Below, piece by piece: positions 8,137 to 16,912 of a stretch of DNA of 64,000 bases. A program made the translations under genes and the position numbers. Below the pieces are notes generated by a model. The model saw nothing but the letters and a program-made list of their open reading frames with translations, was not told the origin of the DNA and did not search any database. Each line of letters starts with the position of its first letter. The first letter of the stretch is position 1. The stretch is from Merdivicinus sp050943495 (GTDB lineage: Bacteria > Bacillota > Clostridia > Oscillospirales > Ruminococcaceae), in NCBI GenBank assembly GCA_050943495.1, contig JBMNPH010000003.1:144780-208779 (forward strand), in the 5' to 3' direction.

Positions 8137-9456
8137 CTATATTTCGAATTCCGCAAACTCCTGCGATACATCCTGTTCCTCGTTCTGGGTTTTCGCATAC
8201 TGGAAATCTTCCGACTGCAGCAACTCCGCGACTTTCAGCTGCGGATTCTGATAAATGATATTGAGCAGCTCAATGAAATCCCGGATGACCTCACGCGGCG
8301 TGATATTGGAATCCGCCCCGATTCGTCCGAATTCAATCTGGATAAACTGCACCAGATCCTCCTGGGTCAGCGTCTGGTTATAATCGAATAGCTGGGCATG
8401 AATAGCCGCAAGCTTTTCAATCAGCACCAGCATTTCCTCGTAGGTGAGGGGCGACAGCCGGATGACCGGTGCCAGCATATCCCGCACCTCATCACCGCCG
8501 AATCTGCCCTCCGCCAAGCGGGAACGCAGTGCCTCATAGCTGTATACACCCCGTCGGGGATCCTCGATGCACTGGGGTGTACCCGACATAATAATTCCCA
8601 GATGAGAAGCTTTTCCCTGCAATGTATCATTATACATGGTCAGAATTTTTTCGTAGTTGTACTGGCGGGTAATACTGTTCGGAATTTTATAAATGTTAAC
8701 CAGCTCGTCAATCAGAATCAGCAAACCGCTGTATCCGGCGCGCTTTAAAAAGGCGGCGAACAGTTTGATATACTCATACCAGTCCTCATCCGTGATGATG
8801 ATATTTACGCCCAGTTCCGATTTTGCTTCTGTTTTGGTGGTATATTCTCCACGAAACCATTTGGCGACCTTTGCCTTGGTTTCGTCATCCCCCTCCACAT
8901 AGGATCGGTAATATCGGGTAAGCAAGGTCGCAAAATCAAAGCCATGCACCATCTCCTGCAAAGCGCCGATCACTTCGCGAATTTTGCGTTCCACCTGCCG
9001 TTCCAACGCCGGATCTCCGGCAGAAAGTCCGCTCTCTGCTGCCGCTTCGTTCTGTACACTGCTGATCCAACGGTCCAGAATCAAAGTGAGCGCACCACCC
9101 TCGGGACGTGTTTTGGTGGATAGATTGCGGATCAATTCCTTATAGGTGGCAAGTCCCTGCCCTTTTGTGCCCTGAAGGCGACGTTCCGGCGAAAGATCGG
9201 CATCCGCCACAACAAAATTGCGATCCATCACATAATTCCGTATGGTTTGCAGCAGAAAACTTTTACCGCTTCCGTATTTACCTGCAATAAACCGAAAGGA
9301 AGCGCCGCCATCCGCAATAATCTCAACATCATGCAGAAGAGCTGCAATTTCGGTTTCCCGTCCCACCGTAATATAAGGCAGTCCGATACGCGGCACAACA
9401 CCGCCTTTCAAAGAATTGATAATCGCAGACGCAATTCGTTTGGGTATTTTCATCAT
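8137..9456 (-). CDS. BrxD-like ATP-binding protein (DUF2791 family)
   Basis: A 439-residue P-loop ATPase. Walker A GKYGSGKS is at residues 59-66 and Walker B LLILIDELVN at 244-253, followed by a conserved SGTPQ sensor-like segment (IIMSGTPQCIED). This pattern matches the DUF2791/BrxD family, the ATPase paired with the BrxHI helicase in some BREX phage-defence systems. The gene overlaps the upstream TerB-type gene by four bases (ATGA) and is nine bases from the helicase gene, so all three should be made together. No PglZ, PglX or BrxC is present in the window, so this is not a complete BREX locus. Two ATGs in tandem (9456 and 9453) make the exact start uncertain by one residue. Confidence 0.8.
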   Translation of the reverse strand: MMKIPKRIASAIINSLKGGVVPRIGLPYITVGRETEIAALLHDVEIIADGGASFRFIAGKYGSGKSFLLQTIRNYVMDRNFVVADADLSPERRLQGTKGQGLATYKELIRNLSTKTRPEGGALTLILDRWISSVQNEAAAESGLSAGDPALERQVERKIREVIGALQEMVHGFDFATLLTRYYRSYVEGDDETKAKVAKWFRGEYTTKTEAKSELGVNIIITDEDWYEYIKLFAAFLKRAGYSGLLILIDELVNIYKIPNSITRQYNYEKILTMYNDTLQGKASHLGIIMSGTPQCIEDPRRGVYSYEALRSRLAEGRFGGDEVRDMLAPVIRLSPLTYEEMLVLIEKLAAIHAQLFDYNQTLTQEDLVQFIQIEFGRIGADSNITPREVIRDFIELLNIIYQNPQLKVAELLQSEDFQYAKTQNEEQDVSQEFAEFEI

Positions 9457-10925
9457 GGAACGATTCCTTTCAGTTCTTCAATATAATCTTCAATCAGTTC
9501 CGGTTCTTCTCCATCAAACAGGATCATTGTGTCTCCGAACTGATCGTATAGCTTTTCATTGATAGAATCCACCAGCACGGACAGCATGGTACCGCTTTCC
9601 CGCACTACCGGCCGATAATCTTCCCCATTCCATAGCGCTTTCAGCAGCTGGCATTCTACTTCGGTCAGACCGCACGCAGAAGAAACTTCTGCGGCAGGTT
9701 CCAATGGCTCTGGTTCCTGGATTTCCTCCCGTTCTTCCTCGGTCAGCAGGCGTTCCCTTGTAATAGCGGCAGAATCCCGAATTCCGGACAGTTTGGAGAG
9801 GTCAATTGTAATTTTGGGCCGTGCATTCTTCTCTTTTTCCGCCAAAACCCGCGCGATTTCCCGGTCGATGATTCCCTGCACCAGTTTTGTCACCTTCTGA
9901 GATTGAAGAGGATGGGGATATTGGTACTGTTGCCGCATCCGACAATCAATCTCCCGAAGAATAGATCCCAGTTCCCTGCTTTTGTCGCGGTTTCCGTAAA
10001 AGCGTTCGCAGTACCATCTTCCGTTTTGGCGGTAAAAACGGCATGCCTCATGAAAAACATACTCCTGTTTCTCATCGCGAAGACGGTCATAAAATACTGT
10101 GGAGGCAAACATCTGATATGGGGCAGACTCAAATTTTCCAAACAACTTTTCACACAGGGTATACTTCCGATGTTTCCGATAATATTCCGAAAGCCGGAAG
10201 AAAACACCGCAGCAGACATTCCGTGCATCTTCCGGATATTCCCGGAAAAAACGGGATCGTTCCGGCGGATAGCTGGACAATGTCTCCAGTGCCCCAAAAA
10301 TCTCCTCCGCAGAACTGGCATCGCATTTCACCAAAGTGAGCAATGCCCGGTCAAACTCCGCATCATTCCACCCATCCAGCAGCGAACTGTCCAGCTGATA
10401 GTAAATCACATAGTCATGAAGCCATCGGGGTACATAACGATTCACAGCTGGGTCAATGGCCCCGTATTCTTCCCACATTCGTTTTATTTTATGGAAACCG
10501 TCAAGCGGTGATTCTACCCCAATCTGATTGAGCAGTTCATAAAAATACAGAAAAACAAAGGAAAGCTGCGTTGGTTCCACCTGCCCCTGACGGACTTTGG
10601 TGCGCCAGGAAAAATAACCGCGAAGCTGGTCGTTGCTCAAAGCCTGATAGGTCGGATAATACCGGATGAAATCTCCCCGATAGGCAAAATCATCGGTAAA
10701 ATCTTCCATCAATTTTCCCTGCTGATAAAAAAGCCACTCCTGTCCATGCCGGTATGCTTCCGGACTGGTGGCGAGGCTGCGCATTTCGCGGTATTTTGAG
10801 GGAAGAGAAGATGTCATTTCTGCTGCAGTCCGGATAATCGGCACATCCTGATAAATTTTCTCCTTGATATTCTGAATTTTCTCATCGGACAAAATCAGAT
10901 CAATCAGCTTTTGAATATCACGCAA
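9453..10925 (-). CDS. TerB-N/TerB-C domain protein, first gene of the BrxD-helicase operon
   Basis: About 490 residues. Residues 60-130 carry a recognisable TerB-N domain: YYPTY at 89-93, then YFSWRTKVRQG at 104-114 and a helical FLYFYELLNQIG segment. The C-terminal 130 residues (acidic linker, GLTEVECQLLKALW, ending in an acidic EEL run) fit TerB-C. These domains were described in tellurite-resistance-linked stress systems and are predicted metal-binding scaffolds associated with DNA-processing enzymes. The start appears to be TTG at 10925: GGAGAGGAGG lies at the right distance and no ATG or GTG in frame does. A 4-base overlap links it to the BrxD-like gene. The exact role is unknown; likely the regulatory or sensing subunit of the module. 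Confidence 0.78.
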   Translation of the reverse strand: MRDIQKLIDLILSDEKIQNIKEKIYQDVPIIRTAAEMTSSLPSKYREMRSLATSPEAYRHGQEWLFYQQGKLMEDFTDDFAYRGDFIRYYPTYQALSNDQLRGYFSWRTKVRQGQVEPTQLSFVFLYFYELLNQIGVESPLDGFHKIKRMWEEYGAIDPAVNRYVPRWLHDYVIYYQLDSSLLDGWNDAEFDRALLTLVKCDASSAEEIFGALETLSSYPPERSRFFREYPEDARNVCCGVFFRLSEYYRKHRKYTLCEKLFGKFESAPYQMFASTVFYDRLRDEKQEYVFHEACRFYRQNGRWYCERFYGNRDKSRELGSILREIDCRMRQQYQYPHPLQSQKVTKLVQGIIDREIARVLAEKEKNARPKITIDLSKLSGIRDSAAITRERLLTEEEREEIQEPEPLEPAAEVSSACGLTEVECQLLKALWNGEDYRPVVRESGTMLSVLVDSINEKLYDQFGDTMILFDGEEPELIEDYIEELKGIVP

Positions 10926-10958
10926 AAATGCCGCCTCCTCTCCTGCATTCCTGAGTCC

Positions 10959-10987
10959 ATTATAACAAGATTTTCTCCTGTTTGCAA
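10959..10987 (-). promoter_or_regulatory. Promoter of the TerB-BrxD-helicase operon
   Basis: On the minus strand, TTGCAA (10987-10982), a 17-base spacer and TATAAT (10964-10959, preceded by TTG) lie about 35 bases before the TTG start. This is a near-consensus sigma-A promoter, suggesting the module is expressed constitutively from its own promoter. Confidence 0.75.
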
Positions 10988-11023
10988 GATTGGAAACGGC
11001 ATTTTCCGAACAATTGTGCTAAT

Positions 11024-13342
11024 TTATTCTTCCGGTTCATTCCCCGCAATTTCCCGATATTCCCCGGGAGTAAGATTCTGCATCTTCTTGAAATTCCGGA
11101 TAAAGATATTGCTGTTGGAATACCCTACTCGCAGAGCAATTTCGCTGATGGTCAGGGAAGTTTCTTTTAAGTAAACTTTTGCCTGATTCACGCGAAGGGT
11201 GGTGAGATAGTTAATAAAAGTAGTATTCAGTTGTTCTTTGAAGAGCGCCGACAGGTAATTGGGAGTCAAATTAAACTTCTCGGCAACCACCGAAAGGCTC
11301 ATCGCATTATCCGTAAAATTTTCCTGGATAAAGGTGACAATCTGTGTTTTCTGGCGCTGGGTATGGTCAATTCTCTTCTTTTGAAGGTTCTCACAGACAT
11401 AAGCCATGATTCCGTCCAAATATTCCATCCGCTTTCGCAGCGACCGAAGGGAAGAAAGGGTATCAATGGGATTAAAGCTGTTCCAGAAGGCTTCCAATTC
11501 ATCGCCGGTCAGAGGAAAAACCTTCAGCGCGGTATTCAGCAATTCCAAAAAGAGACAATCTGACATCTCATGATTGATCGACTTCTGTTCCGAAAAAAAA
11601 TTTTCCGTATAGATTTGCTGAAGGAATGTCCGAACCTTCTGTAAATCACCCAACTTCAGGAGATTGATCAGCTGTTCTTCCATCGCAACCGGATAGAAAA
11701 AGTTCTGATATTTCCCGCCGTCTCCGGCAGTGTAACAGACAACCGGACTGGTATCGCTTGCCACCCGGTGTTCCCAGGAACGAATGGCGTGCAGATAAGA
11801 AGCATGCAAATCCTTCCACTCCATTCCGATGGTTCCAACCGCCGTAACTGCGGTAATCATCCATTGCTTCCGGAGGAACAGCATCATCTCACCTGCAAGA
11901 GACTGATAATTCTGCATGAGAGCACGTTCTGCATGCTCAGCCGCCATAATCAAGGCAAAGCTGTCGGTCGCCATATTAACCGGATAACAACGATATCGAT
12001 GTTCTTCCGCAAATCTTCTCAGCTCATTGACTGCAATCGGACGAAGAGCGCTGCATTCTTCTGCCGAATGGGTGGGATAATTGACAAAATTTAATAAAAA
12101 GACGCAAGTATGACATGGATTGAGGTCAATCTGAAGTGTTCGTGCGGAGTTGACGAAGGCATCAAAATCAATCACATTGCCCTGTAGAAGCTGCCGTAAT
12201 AAATTTTCTTGCAACATTGGTAATTCCTTTTGAATATGTTCCATCATTTGTGAGCCACGGATAATAGTCTGTTCTACCACAGTATCGATGTATTTGAGTT
12301 CATCATCTGCGGGATCGCCAAGCTGAGAATTGGTTTTCTGTAATTTCTGTACCAACATCTCCACCGGTCTGTAATTCCGTTTGGTAAAAAACCATGCAAA
12401 CAAAACCCCAACCAGATAAAGGGCCGCAGTGAGCAAGAAAGTCTGATTCCGATTCTTTTTCAGCTGAGAAAAATAACTGTTAAGCGGCTGCATGCTGATA
12501 TAATGCCATCCTGACATTTTAGATCCCACACTGCATAAGCTGTATTCCGTGTCTTCCCAGATCGTAAAATCCCGAGACAGGGAGGATCCACTTTTTTGGC
12601 GGCAGGCTTCCAACAAAGATACATCTCCTTTATACAATACCGGAACACCTTCTGCATTCAAAATACAGAAAATTCCGCCTTCCGCAGCACCGACTTCCTG
12701 CAAGCCATTCATAATTGCCTCTTCATTTAGCTGCAGAGCAAGCATACCGTTTGCTTGCTGTACCGTCCATAGTGGGATGGAATGCAGCAGAAAAAGCCGA
12801 TCTTCTTTTGGGTATTCCGCATCTTTGTAAGGAAACAGCAAAAATTCGGCATATGCCTTAGACTTTTGCAGAGCGGGATAAAGAAACTCCGCTACTTTTT
12901 GATAGTTCTCATCACTGACGATGGAATCCGGCGAAAATGCGGCCTGATCGGTTACAAGATAATCCCGTTTGGTAGAATACAGGTACATTGTTTCGATATA
13001 AGGATAAATATTTCGATATTGCTGAAGTGTATCAATTAAGAGACTCGTCTGATATCGCTCTTCTACCTGATCGGAACAAGGCGATTCCAAATAATCCAGT
13101 ATCATAGAATCCATGGACAGATCAATGGCAAGCATTTGGATACTGTCTAACCGTTCATCCAGCATTTTCTGAGCCTGCAGCAAGGTGGCATAATGATAAT
13201 CCAGCGTACTGGTTTTCACCACTTCCCGGTATCGTATATAATCCAATACAATAATGGCACTGGGAATCATCAAAATAACCAGAAAGGAAAGCAGCCATTT
13301 TCGAAACAGCTGACTTCGATTCAGCGCGAACAGTCTTTTCAT
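11024..13342 (-). CDS. Membrane-anchored AraC family sensor-regulator of a carbohydrate operon
   Basis: A 772-residue single-chain sensor. A transmembrane helix at about residues 13-33 (KWLLSFLVILMIPSAIIVLD) and a second near 300-320 (TFLLTAALYLVGVLFAWFF) flank an extracellular domain of about 270 residues. The cytoplasmic part ends in an AraC double helix-turn-helix (residues about 665-765, LSVVAEKFNLTPNYLSALF and ISEIALRVGYSNSNIFIRNF). This architecture is typical of Firmicute regulators of Lpl/Ytc-type oligosaccharide transporters. It is the last gene after the GH43-permease-lipoprotein operon on the same strand, separated from the lipoprotein by a hairpin. It probably senses an external sugar or the loaded lipoprotein. 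Confidence 0.85.
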   Translation of the reverse strand: MKRLFALNRSQLFRKWLLSFLVILMIPSAIIVLDYIRYREVVKTSTLDYHYATLLQAQKMLDERLDSIQMLAIDLSMDSMILDYLESPCSDQVEERYQTSLLIDTLQQYRNIYPYIETMYLYSTKRDYLVTDQAAFSPDSIVSDENYQKVAEFLYPALQKSKAYAEFLLFPYKDAEYPKEDRLFLLHSIPLWTVQQANGMLALQLNEEAIMNGLQEVGAAEGGIFCILNAEGVPVLYKGDVSLLEACRQKSGSSLSRDFTIWEDTEYSLCSVGSKMSGWHYISMQPLNSYFSQLKKNRNQTFLLTAALYLVGVLFAWFFTKRNYRPVEMLVQKLQKTNSQLGDPADDELKYIDTVVEQTIIRGSQMMEHIQKELPMLQENLLRQLLQGNVIDFDAFVNSARTLQIDLNPCHTCVFLLNFVNYPTHSAEECSALRPIAVNELRRFAEEHRYRCYPVNMATDSFALIMAAEHAERALMQNYQSLAGEMMLFLRKQWMITAVTAVGTIGMEWKDLHASYLHAIRSWEHRVASDTSPVVCYTAGDGGKYQNFFYPVAMEEQLINLLKLGDLQKVRTFLQQIYTENFFSEQKSINHEMSDCLFLELLNTALKVFPLTGDELEAFWNSFNPIDTLSSLRSLRKRMEYLDGIMAYVCENLQKKRIDHTQRQKTQIVTFIQENFTDNAMSLSVVAEKFNLTPNYLSALFKEQLNTTFINYLTTLRVNQAKVYLKETSLTISEIALRVGYSNSNIFIRNFKKMQNLTPGEYREIAGNEPEE

Positions 13343-13370
13343 AGGCTTCTCTCCTTACAAAACAGCGATA

Positions 13371-13392
13371 TCCCCTGTCCAAAAACAGGGGA
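13371..13392. terminator. Intercistronic hairpin between the lipoprotein and AraC genes
   Basis: TCCCCTGT (13371-13378) pairs with ACAGGGGA (13385-13392) in the 68-base gap. There is no strong T run after it on the minus strand, so it may stabilise the upstream mRNA or give partial termination, lowering regulator expression. Confidence 0.5.
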
Positions 13393-13410
13393 TTCTACTG
13401 TAATTTTTAC

Positions 13411-15009
13411 TCAGCGGGCGTTATAGGCATCATAGGCCTCCTGCATGATTTCCGTTGCCCGCTCTACATCCATCTTTTGGAGGGTCTCCGTGAAGTTGTC
13501 ATAATTTTCAAGTGGTTCGATTCCCATGATGAATTTCAGTGTCATTTCACTAACATAGGTGGTTACTTCTGACATGATCTTGGTGTACTCATCATTGGCT
13601 TCCGATTCCAATTCAATTGGAGGCATAATTAGATCGGTAGACACATTTCCCCACTGATTGGGACACTCTTTTTGCTCTGGTAAAACTAAATTGATTTGTT
13701 CATAAGCATCAAAATCCATTGCCTTTGTCCAACCGTGTATCGGCATAGCGTATTGATAAATAGCCTGCCCTGGTGTGAGCCCATCCGGATTGTTTAGAAC
13801 AACATCTGTATAAGCATTTTTACCTTCAACAACTGTATATGATTCTCCCTCAACTCCAAAGTTAACCAGATTATGTCCTTCTTCACTATAAAAGAAATCC
13901 ATGTATTGGACAGCTGCAACCGGATTCTCACAACTCTTCGTAATTACTCCGATATCTGGACCAGCTTTGATCAGCATATCAGCATGACTGGTATAAGGTA
14001 ATTCCATACTGGGATCTGCTTTTGGATAAGGGACTGCCATCAATTCGAAATCTGCGTTTTCGGTGCGAGCTTGTGAAGTTAAATTTCCCATTCCCCCGCC
14101 GACATTCCCAATAAACGAAAAGGTTTGATTATTCAATACTTTCGAATTGAACGCTTTACTGTCCGTTGTAGAAAAATCCGGATCAATCAGTCCTTCGCTG
14201 TACCACTGATTCATAGTAGTAATGAAATCACGATAAGAAGGCTGCAATGGGCCGAATACTACTTTTCCATCCACCCGGCAGAAAGAATCCAATACACCAA
14301 ATCCAGGCAAAAAGCCGGCAAAATTACTATTTTTTTGATCTCCAAACGGGATACTGTTCGGATCTGCTTCTTTTACTGTTTTCAGCATATTGTACCAGTC
14401 ATCGATTGTTTCCGGAACTGTTAATCCCATTTTATCAAACTGATCTTTCCGCAGCATTAAGCCTTTAAAAGCATTTCGAATCGGCACTGGTTCTAATTTA
14501 TACAATCCTGGGTAAGTTCCATCCGATAGTTTGGCCTGTTTATCCATCTCCGGATCTTTTGCAAGCTGAGCCAAATAATTCGGTGCATATTCCCGGATAT
14601 ATTCATCCGCATTGATGGCAATTCCTTCATCCAGTAAACCGGTTAATTTCATGGGGGTATTTTTTAAAATCCAAAAAATGATATCTGGATACTCTTTTGA
14701 CGCAATCATCAGATTAAATTGGTCTGCTTCACTGCCAGTTGTAGGCATCTGATATTCAATTTCCATATTTAAGGTTTCTGCTGCAACCTGCAATCCCTTC
14801 ATTTCAGAATAATTCTTTATTTGACCGCCTGAATTATTCATTGCATATACAGAAAGTTTTACCTTTTCCGAAGATGCAGAAGAGTCCATAGAAGAGCCTG
14901 TGCTTGATGCAGGTGTGCTGTTGGTAGAAGATTCGGTTGTCTGGGTTCCGCACGCAACGGATGAGGCTGCTACTGCTGCGATACAGCATGCAAGGAATAA
15001 TTTTTTCAT
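13411..15009 (-). CDS. ABC transporter sugar-binding lipoprotein (LplA-like)
   Basis: A 532-residue extracellular solute-binding protein. A lipoprotein signal peptide spans residues 1-20 with the lipobox ASSVAC (Cys20), followed by a Ser/Thr-rich linker to about residue 45. The length and sequence fit the large family 1 binding proteins that pair with LplB/LplC-type permeases for oligosaccharides. It lies directly behind the two permeases (42-base gap) and before the membrane AraC sensor. No ATPase gene is in the operon; such systems commonly share a multi-sugar ATPase (MsmX type) encoded elsewhere. The sugar is unknown, perhaps an arabino- or xylo-oligosaccharide given the GH43 gene. Confidence 0.85.
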   Translation of the reverse strand: MKKLFLACCIAAVAASSVACGTQTTESSTNSTPASSTGSSMDSSASSEKVKLSVYAMNNSGGQIKNYSEMKGLQVAAETLNMEIEYQMPTTGSEADQFNLMIASKEYPDIIFWILKNTPMKLTGLLDEGIAINADEYIREYAPNYLAQLAKDPEMDKQAKLSDGTYPGLYKLEPVPIRNAFKGLMLRKDQFDKMGLTVPETIDDWYNMLKTVKEADPNSIPFGDQKNSNFAGFLPGFGVLDSFCRVDGKVVFGPLQPSYRDFITTMNQWYSEGLIDPDFSTTDSKAFNSKVLNNQTFSFIGNVGGGMGNLTSQARTENADFELMAVPYPKADPSMELPYTSHADMLIKAGPDIGVITKSCENPVAAVQYMDFFYSEEGHNLVNFGVEGESYTVVEGKNAYTDVVLNNPDGLTPGQAIYQYAMPIHGWTKAMDFDAYEQINLVLPEQKECPNQWGNVSTDLIMPPIELESEANDEYTKIMSEVTTYVSEMTLKFIMGIEPLENYDNFTETLQKMDVERATEIMQEAYDAYNAR

Positions 15010-15051
15010 AAGATGACCTCCATTTTTGATTTTTGAATCCTCTCGGATTGA

Positions 15052-15927
15052 CTAACCTTTGATTGCTCCGATCATAACCCCTTTGACAAAATATTTCTGT
15101 ACAAACGGATATACGCACAAAATCGGCAGTGTTGCAATGACAATCGTGGCATATTTCACGACCTCGCTCAGTTCCTGTTGGATAGAACCAACATCAGATG
15201 TCATATTATCTGTCGAACTGAGAATAATGATCTCCCGCAGGAACAGCTGCAGCGGATAGAGGCTGCGATCCCGCAGATACAGCATCGCATTAAACCACGA
15301 ATTCCAATGACCGACTCCATAAAACAGGAACATTACCGCCAGAATCGGGGTGGACAGCGGCAAAATGATCTTGACAAAAATGGAAAGATCACTTGCGCCG
15401 TCAATCCGCGCCGCTTCTTCCAAGCCATCCGGTATGGACTCAAAATTGGTGCGCATAATAATGAGGTTCATCGTACTAACCATGCCGGGCAGAATGACTG
15501 CAAACCGGGTATCTAATAAATGCAGATCCTGCATAATCAGATAAGTCGGGATCATACCGCCTCCTATAAACATAGTTACTACTATCATACCAAGGATCGC
15601 CTTTTTAAGCAATAGTTGTTTTCTGGAAAGGGCAAATGCCAGCATAGCTGTCACCGATACATTCAGGATCGTTCCAACCAGCACATAAAAAATCGTATTG
15701 GCGTAACCAATATAAATTTCCGGATTATCCAAAACCATCTGATATCCCTGAAACTGCACACCCTGCGGCCAGAACAGCATTCCGCCGCTTTTGGAGAGCA
15801 GAACCGGATCTGTAATGGATGCAAAAAACACAAACAAAATCGGATACAGCGTTATTAGCATCAGAAATAACATAATCAATGTATTCACTGCCCGAAACAC
15901 CTTTTCCGAAGGTTTTACCTGTACCAT
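15052..15927 (-). CDS. Carbohydrate ABC transporter permease (LplC/YtcP-like)
   Basis: A 291-residue inner-membrane permease with about six membrane helices and the EAA-loop motif EEAARIDGASDLSIFVKIIL at residues about 185-205, where the ATPase docks. The C-terminus ends VQKYFVKGVMIGAIKG, typical of the MalG-like half of sugar ABC systems. It lies 22 bases after the LplB-like permease and forms the second half of the channel. The ATG start at 15927 has an AGGAGAGATCG site. Confidence 0.9.
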   Translation of the reverse strand: MVQVKPSEKVFRAVNTLIMLFLMLITLYPILFVFFASITDPVLLSKSGGMLFWPQGVQFQGYQMVLDNPEIYIGYANTIFYVLVGTILNVSVTAMLAFALSRKQLLLKKAILGMIVVTMFIGGGMIPTYLIMQDLHLLDTRFAVILPGMVSTMNLIIMRTNFESIPDGLEEAARIDGASDLSIFVKIILPLSTPILAVMFLFYGVGHWNSWFNAMLYLRDRSLYPLQLFLREIIILSSTDNMTSDVGSIQQELSEVVKYATIVIATLPILCVYPFVQKYFVKGVMIGAIKG

Positions 15928-15949
15928 TCACGATCTCTCCTTTCGCCAC

Positions 15950-16900
15950 TTACCAAAGACTGGTTTCGGTCAGCTTCTGGCTGATCTTATTGGATGCCCA
16001 CACCAGAATCAGATTGATCAGTGAATTGAATAACCCGACTGCCGCAGAATAGCTGAAATCCGCTTCCAAAATACCGCGCCGATACACAAAGGTCGAAATA
16101 ATATCAGCTGTTTCATAAATTCCCGGGTTATAAAGCAAGAAAACTTTTTCAAACCCGACATTCATAAACTGACCCAGCCGCAAAATTAACATGATAACAA
16201 TCGTGGGGAGAATCCCCGGCAGGGTGACATGGATGGTTTGCTTCCATTTTCCAGCACCATCAATAGTGGCTGCCTCATATAATTCCTGATCAATTCCAGT
16301 CAGAGCAGCAATATAGATGATGGAACCCCAGCCAAATCCCTGCCAGATATCTGATACGACATAAACTGTCCGAAACCATTCCGGTTTCGCAAGAAAATTG
16401 ATTCGTTCTCCACCAAATAGTTCAATGACGGTATTGACAATACCGTTTGTGGCAGTAAAATTGGTAATCATTCCGCAGACAACAATCAGTGAGATAAAAT
16501 GCGGAATATAGGTAACAGTCTGAATCGTCTTTTTAAAGGCAACATTCCGCACCTCATTGAGCAGCAAAGCGAAAATTATGGGAACCGGAAATCCAAATAT
16601 CAGCGAATACAGGCTAAGCAGCAGCGTATTCTTCAGAATCCGCACAAAATAGAAACTTCCGAAAAAATCCACAAAATGTTCCAGTCCAACCCATTCACTT
16701 CCCAGAATTCCCTGTGCGGGACTGTAATCCTTAAACGCAATCAACGCACCGTATAGTGGGAAGTAATGGTACACAATGTAATATAACACTCCAGGCAATG
16801 CAAGCAGATACACCCATTTATTCCGTACCAAATCTGTCGCCAGAACCTGATACCAATGGGATTTAGATTTCACAGAAACATGTTTGGCTGTCATATACAA
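15950..16900 (-). CDS. Carbohydrate ABC transporter permease (LplB/YteP-like)
   Basis: A 316-residue permease of the MalF-like type with about six membrane helices (first LLALPGVLYYIVYHYFPLYG at residues 33-52) and an EAA loop YEAATIDGAGKWKQTIHVTL near residues 230-250. It pairs with the downstream LplC-like permease. It starts 12 bases after the GH43 stop, indicating one transcript from the GH43 promoter. Family assignment is strong; the substrate is inferred from the GH43 neighbour. Confidence 0.9.
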   Translation of the reverse strand: MYMTAKHVSVKSKSHWYQVLATDLVRNKWVYLLALPGVLYYIVYHYFPLYGALIAFKDYSPAQGILGSEWVGLEHFVDFFGSFYFVRILKNTLLLSLYSLIFGFPVPIIFALLLNEVRNVAFKKTIQTVTYIPHFISLIVVCGMITNFTATNGIVNTVIELFGGERINFLAKPEWFRTVYVVSDIWQGFGWGSIIYIAALTGIDQELYEAATIDGAGKWKQTIHVTLPGILPTIVIMLILRLGQFMNVGFEKVFLLYNPGIYETADIISTFVYRRGILEADFSYSAAVGLFNSLINLILVWASNKISQKLTETSLW

Positions 16901-16912
16901 TCTCCTCCGTTT

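Noticed and set aside
9903..10511. 202-residue plus-strand ORF inside the TerB-type gene
   Set aside because: Shadow of the TerB gene: no ribosome binding site, no recognisable domain and unlikely composition.
5887..10925. Complete BREX locus
   Set aside because: Only BrxD-like and BrxHI-like proteins are present; PglZ, PglX, BrxC and BrxA/B are absent and the flanking genes are unrelated.
11024..13342. Two-component histidine kinase
   Set aside because: The protein has an AraC output domain and no kinase domain; it is a one-component membrane regulator.
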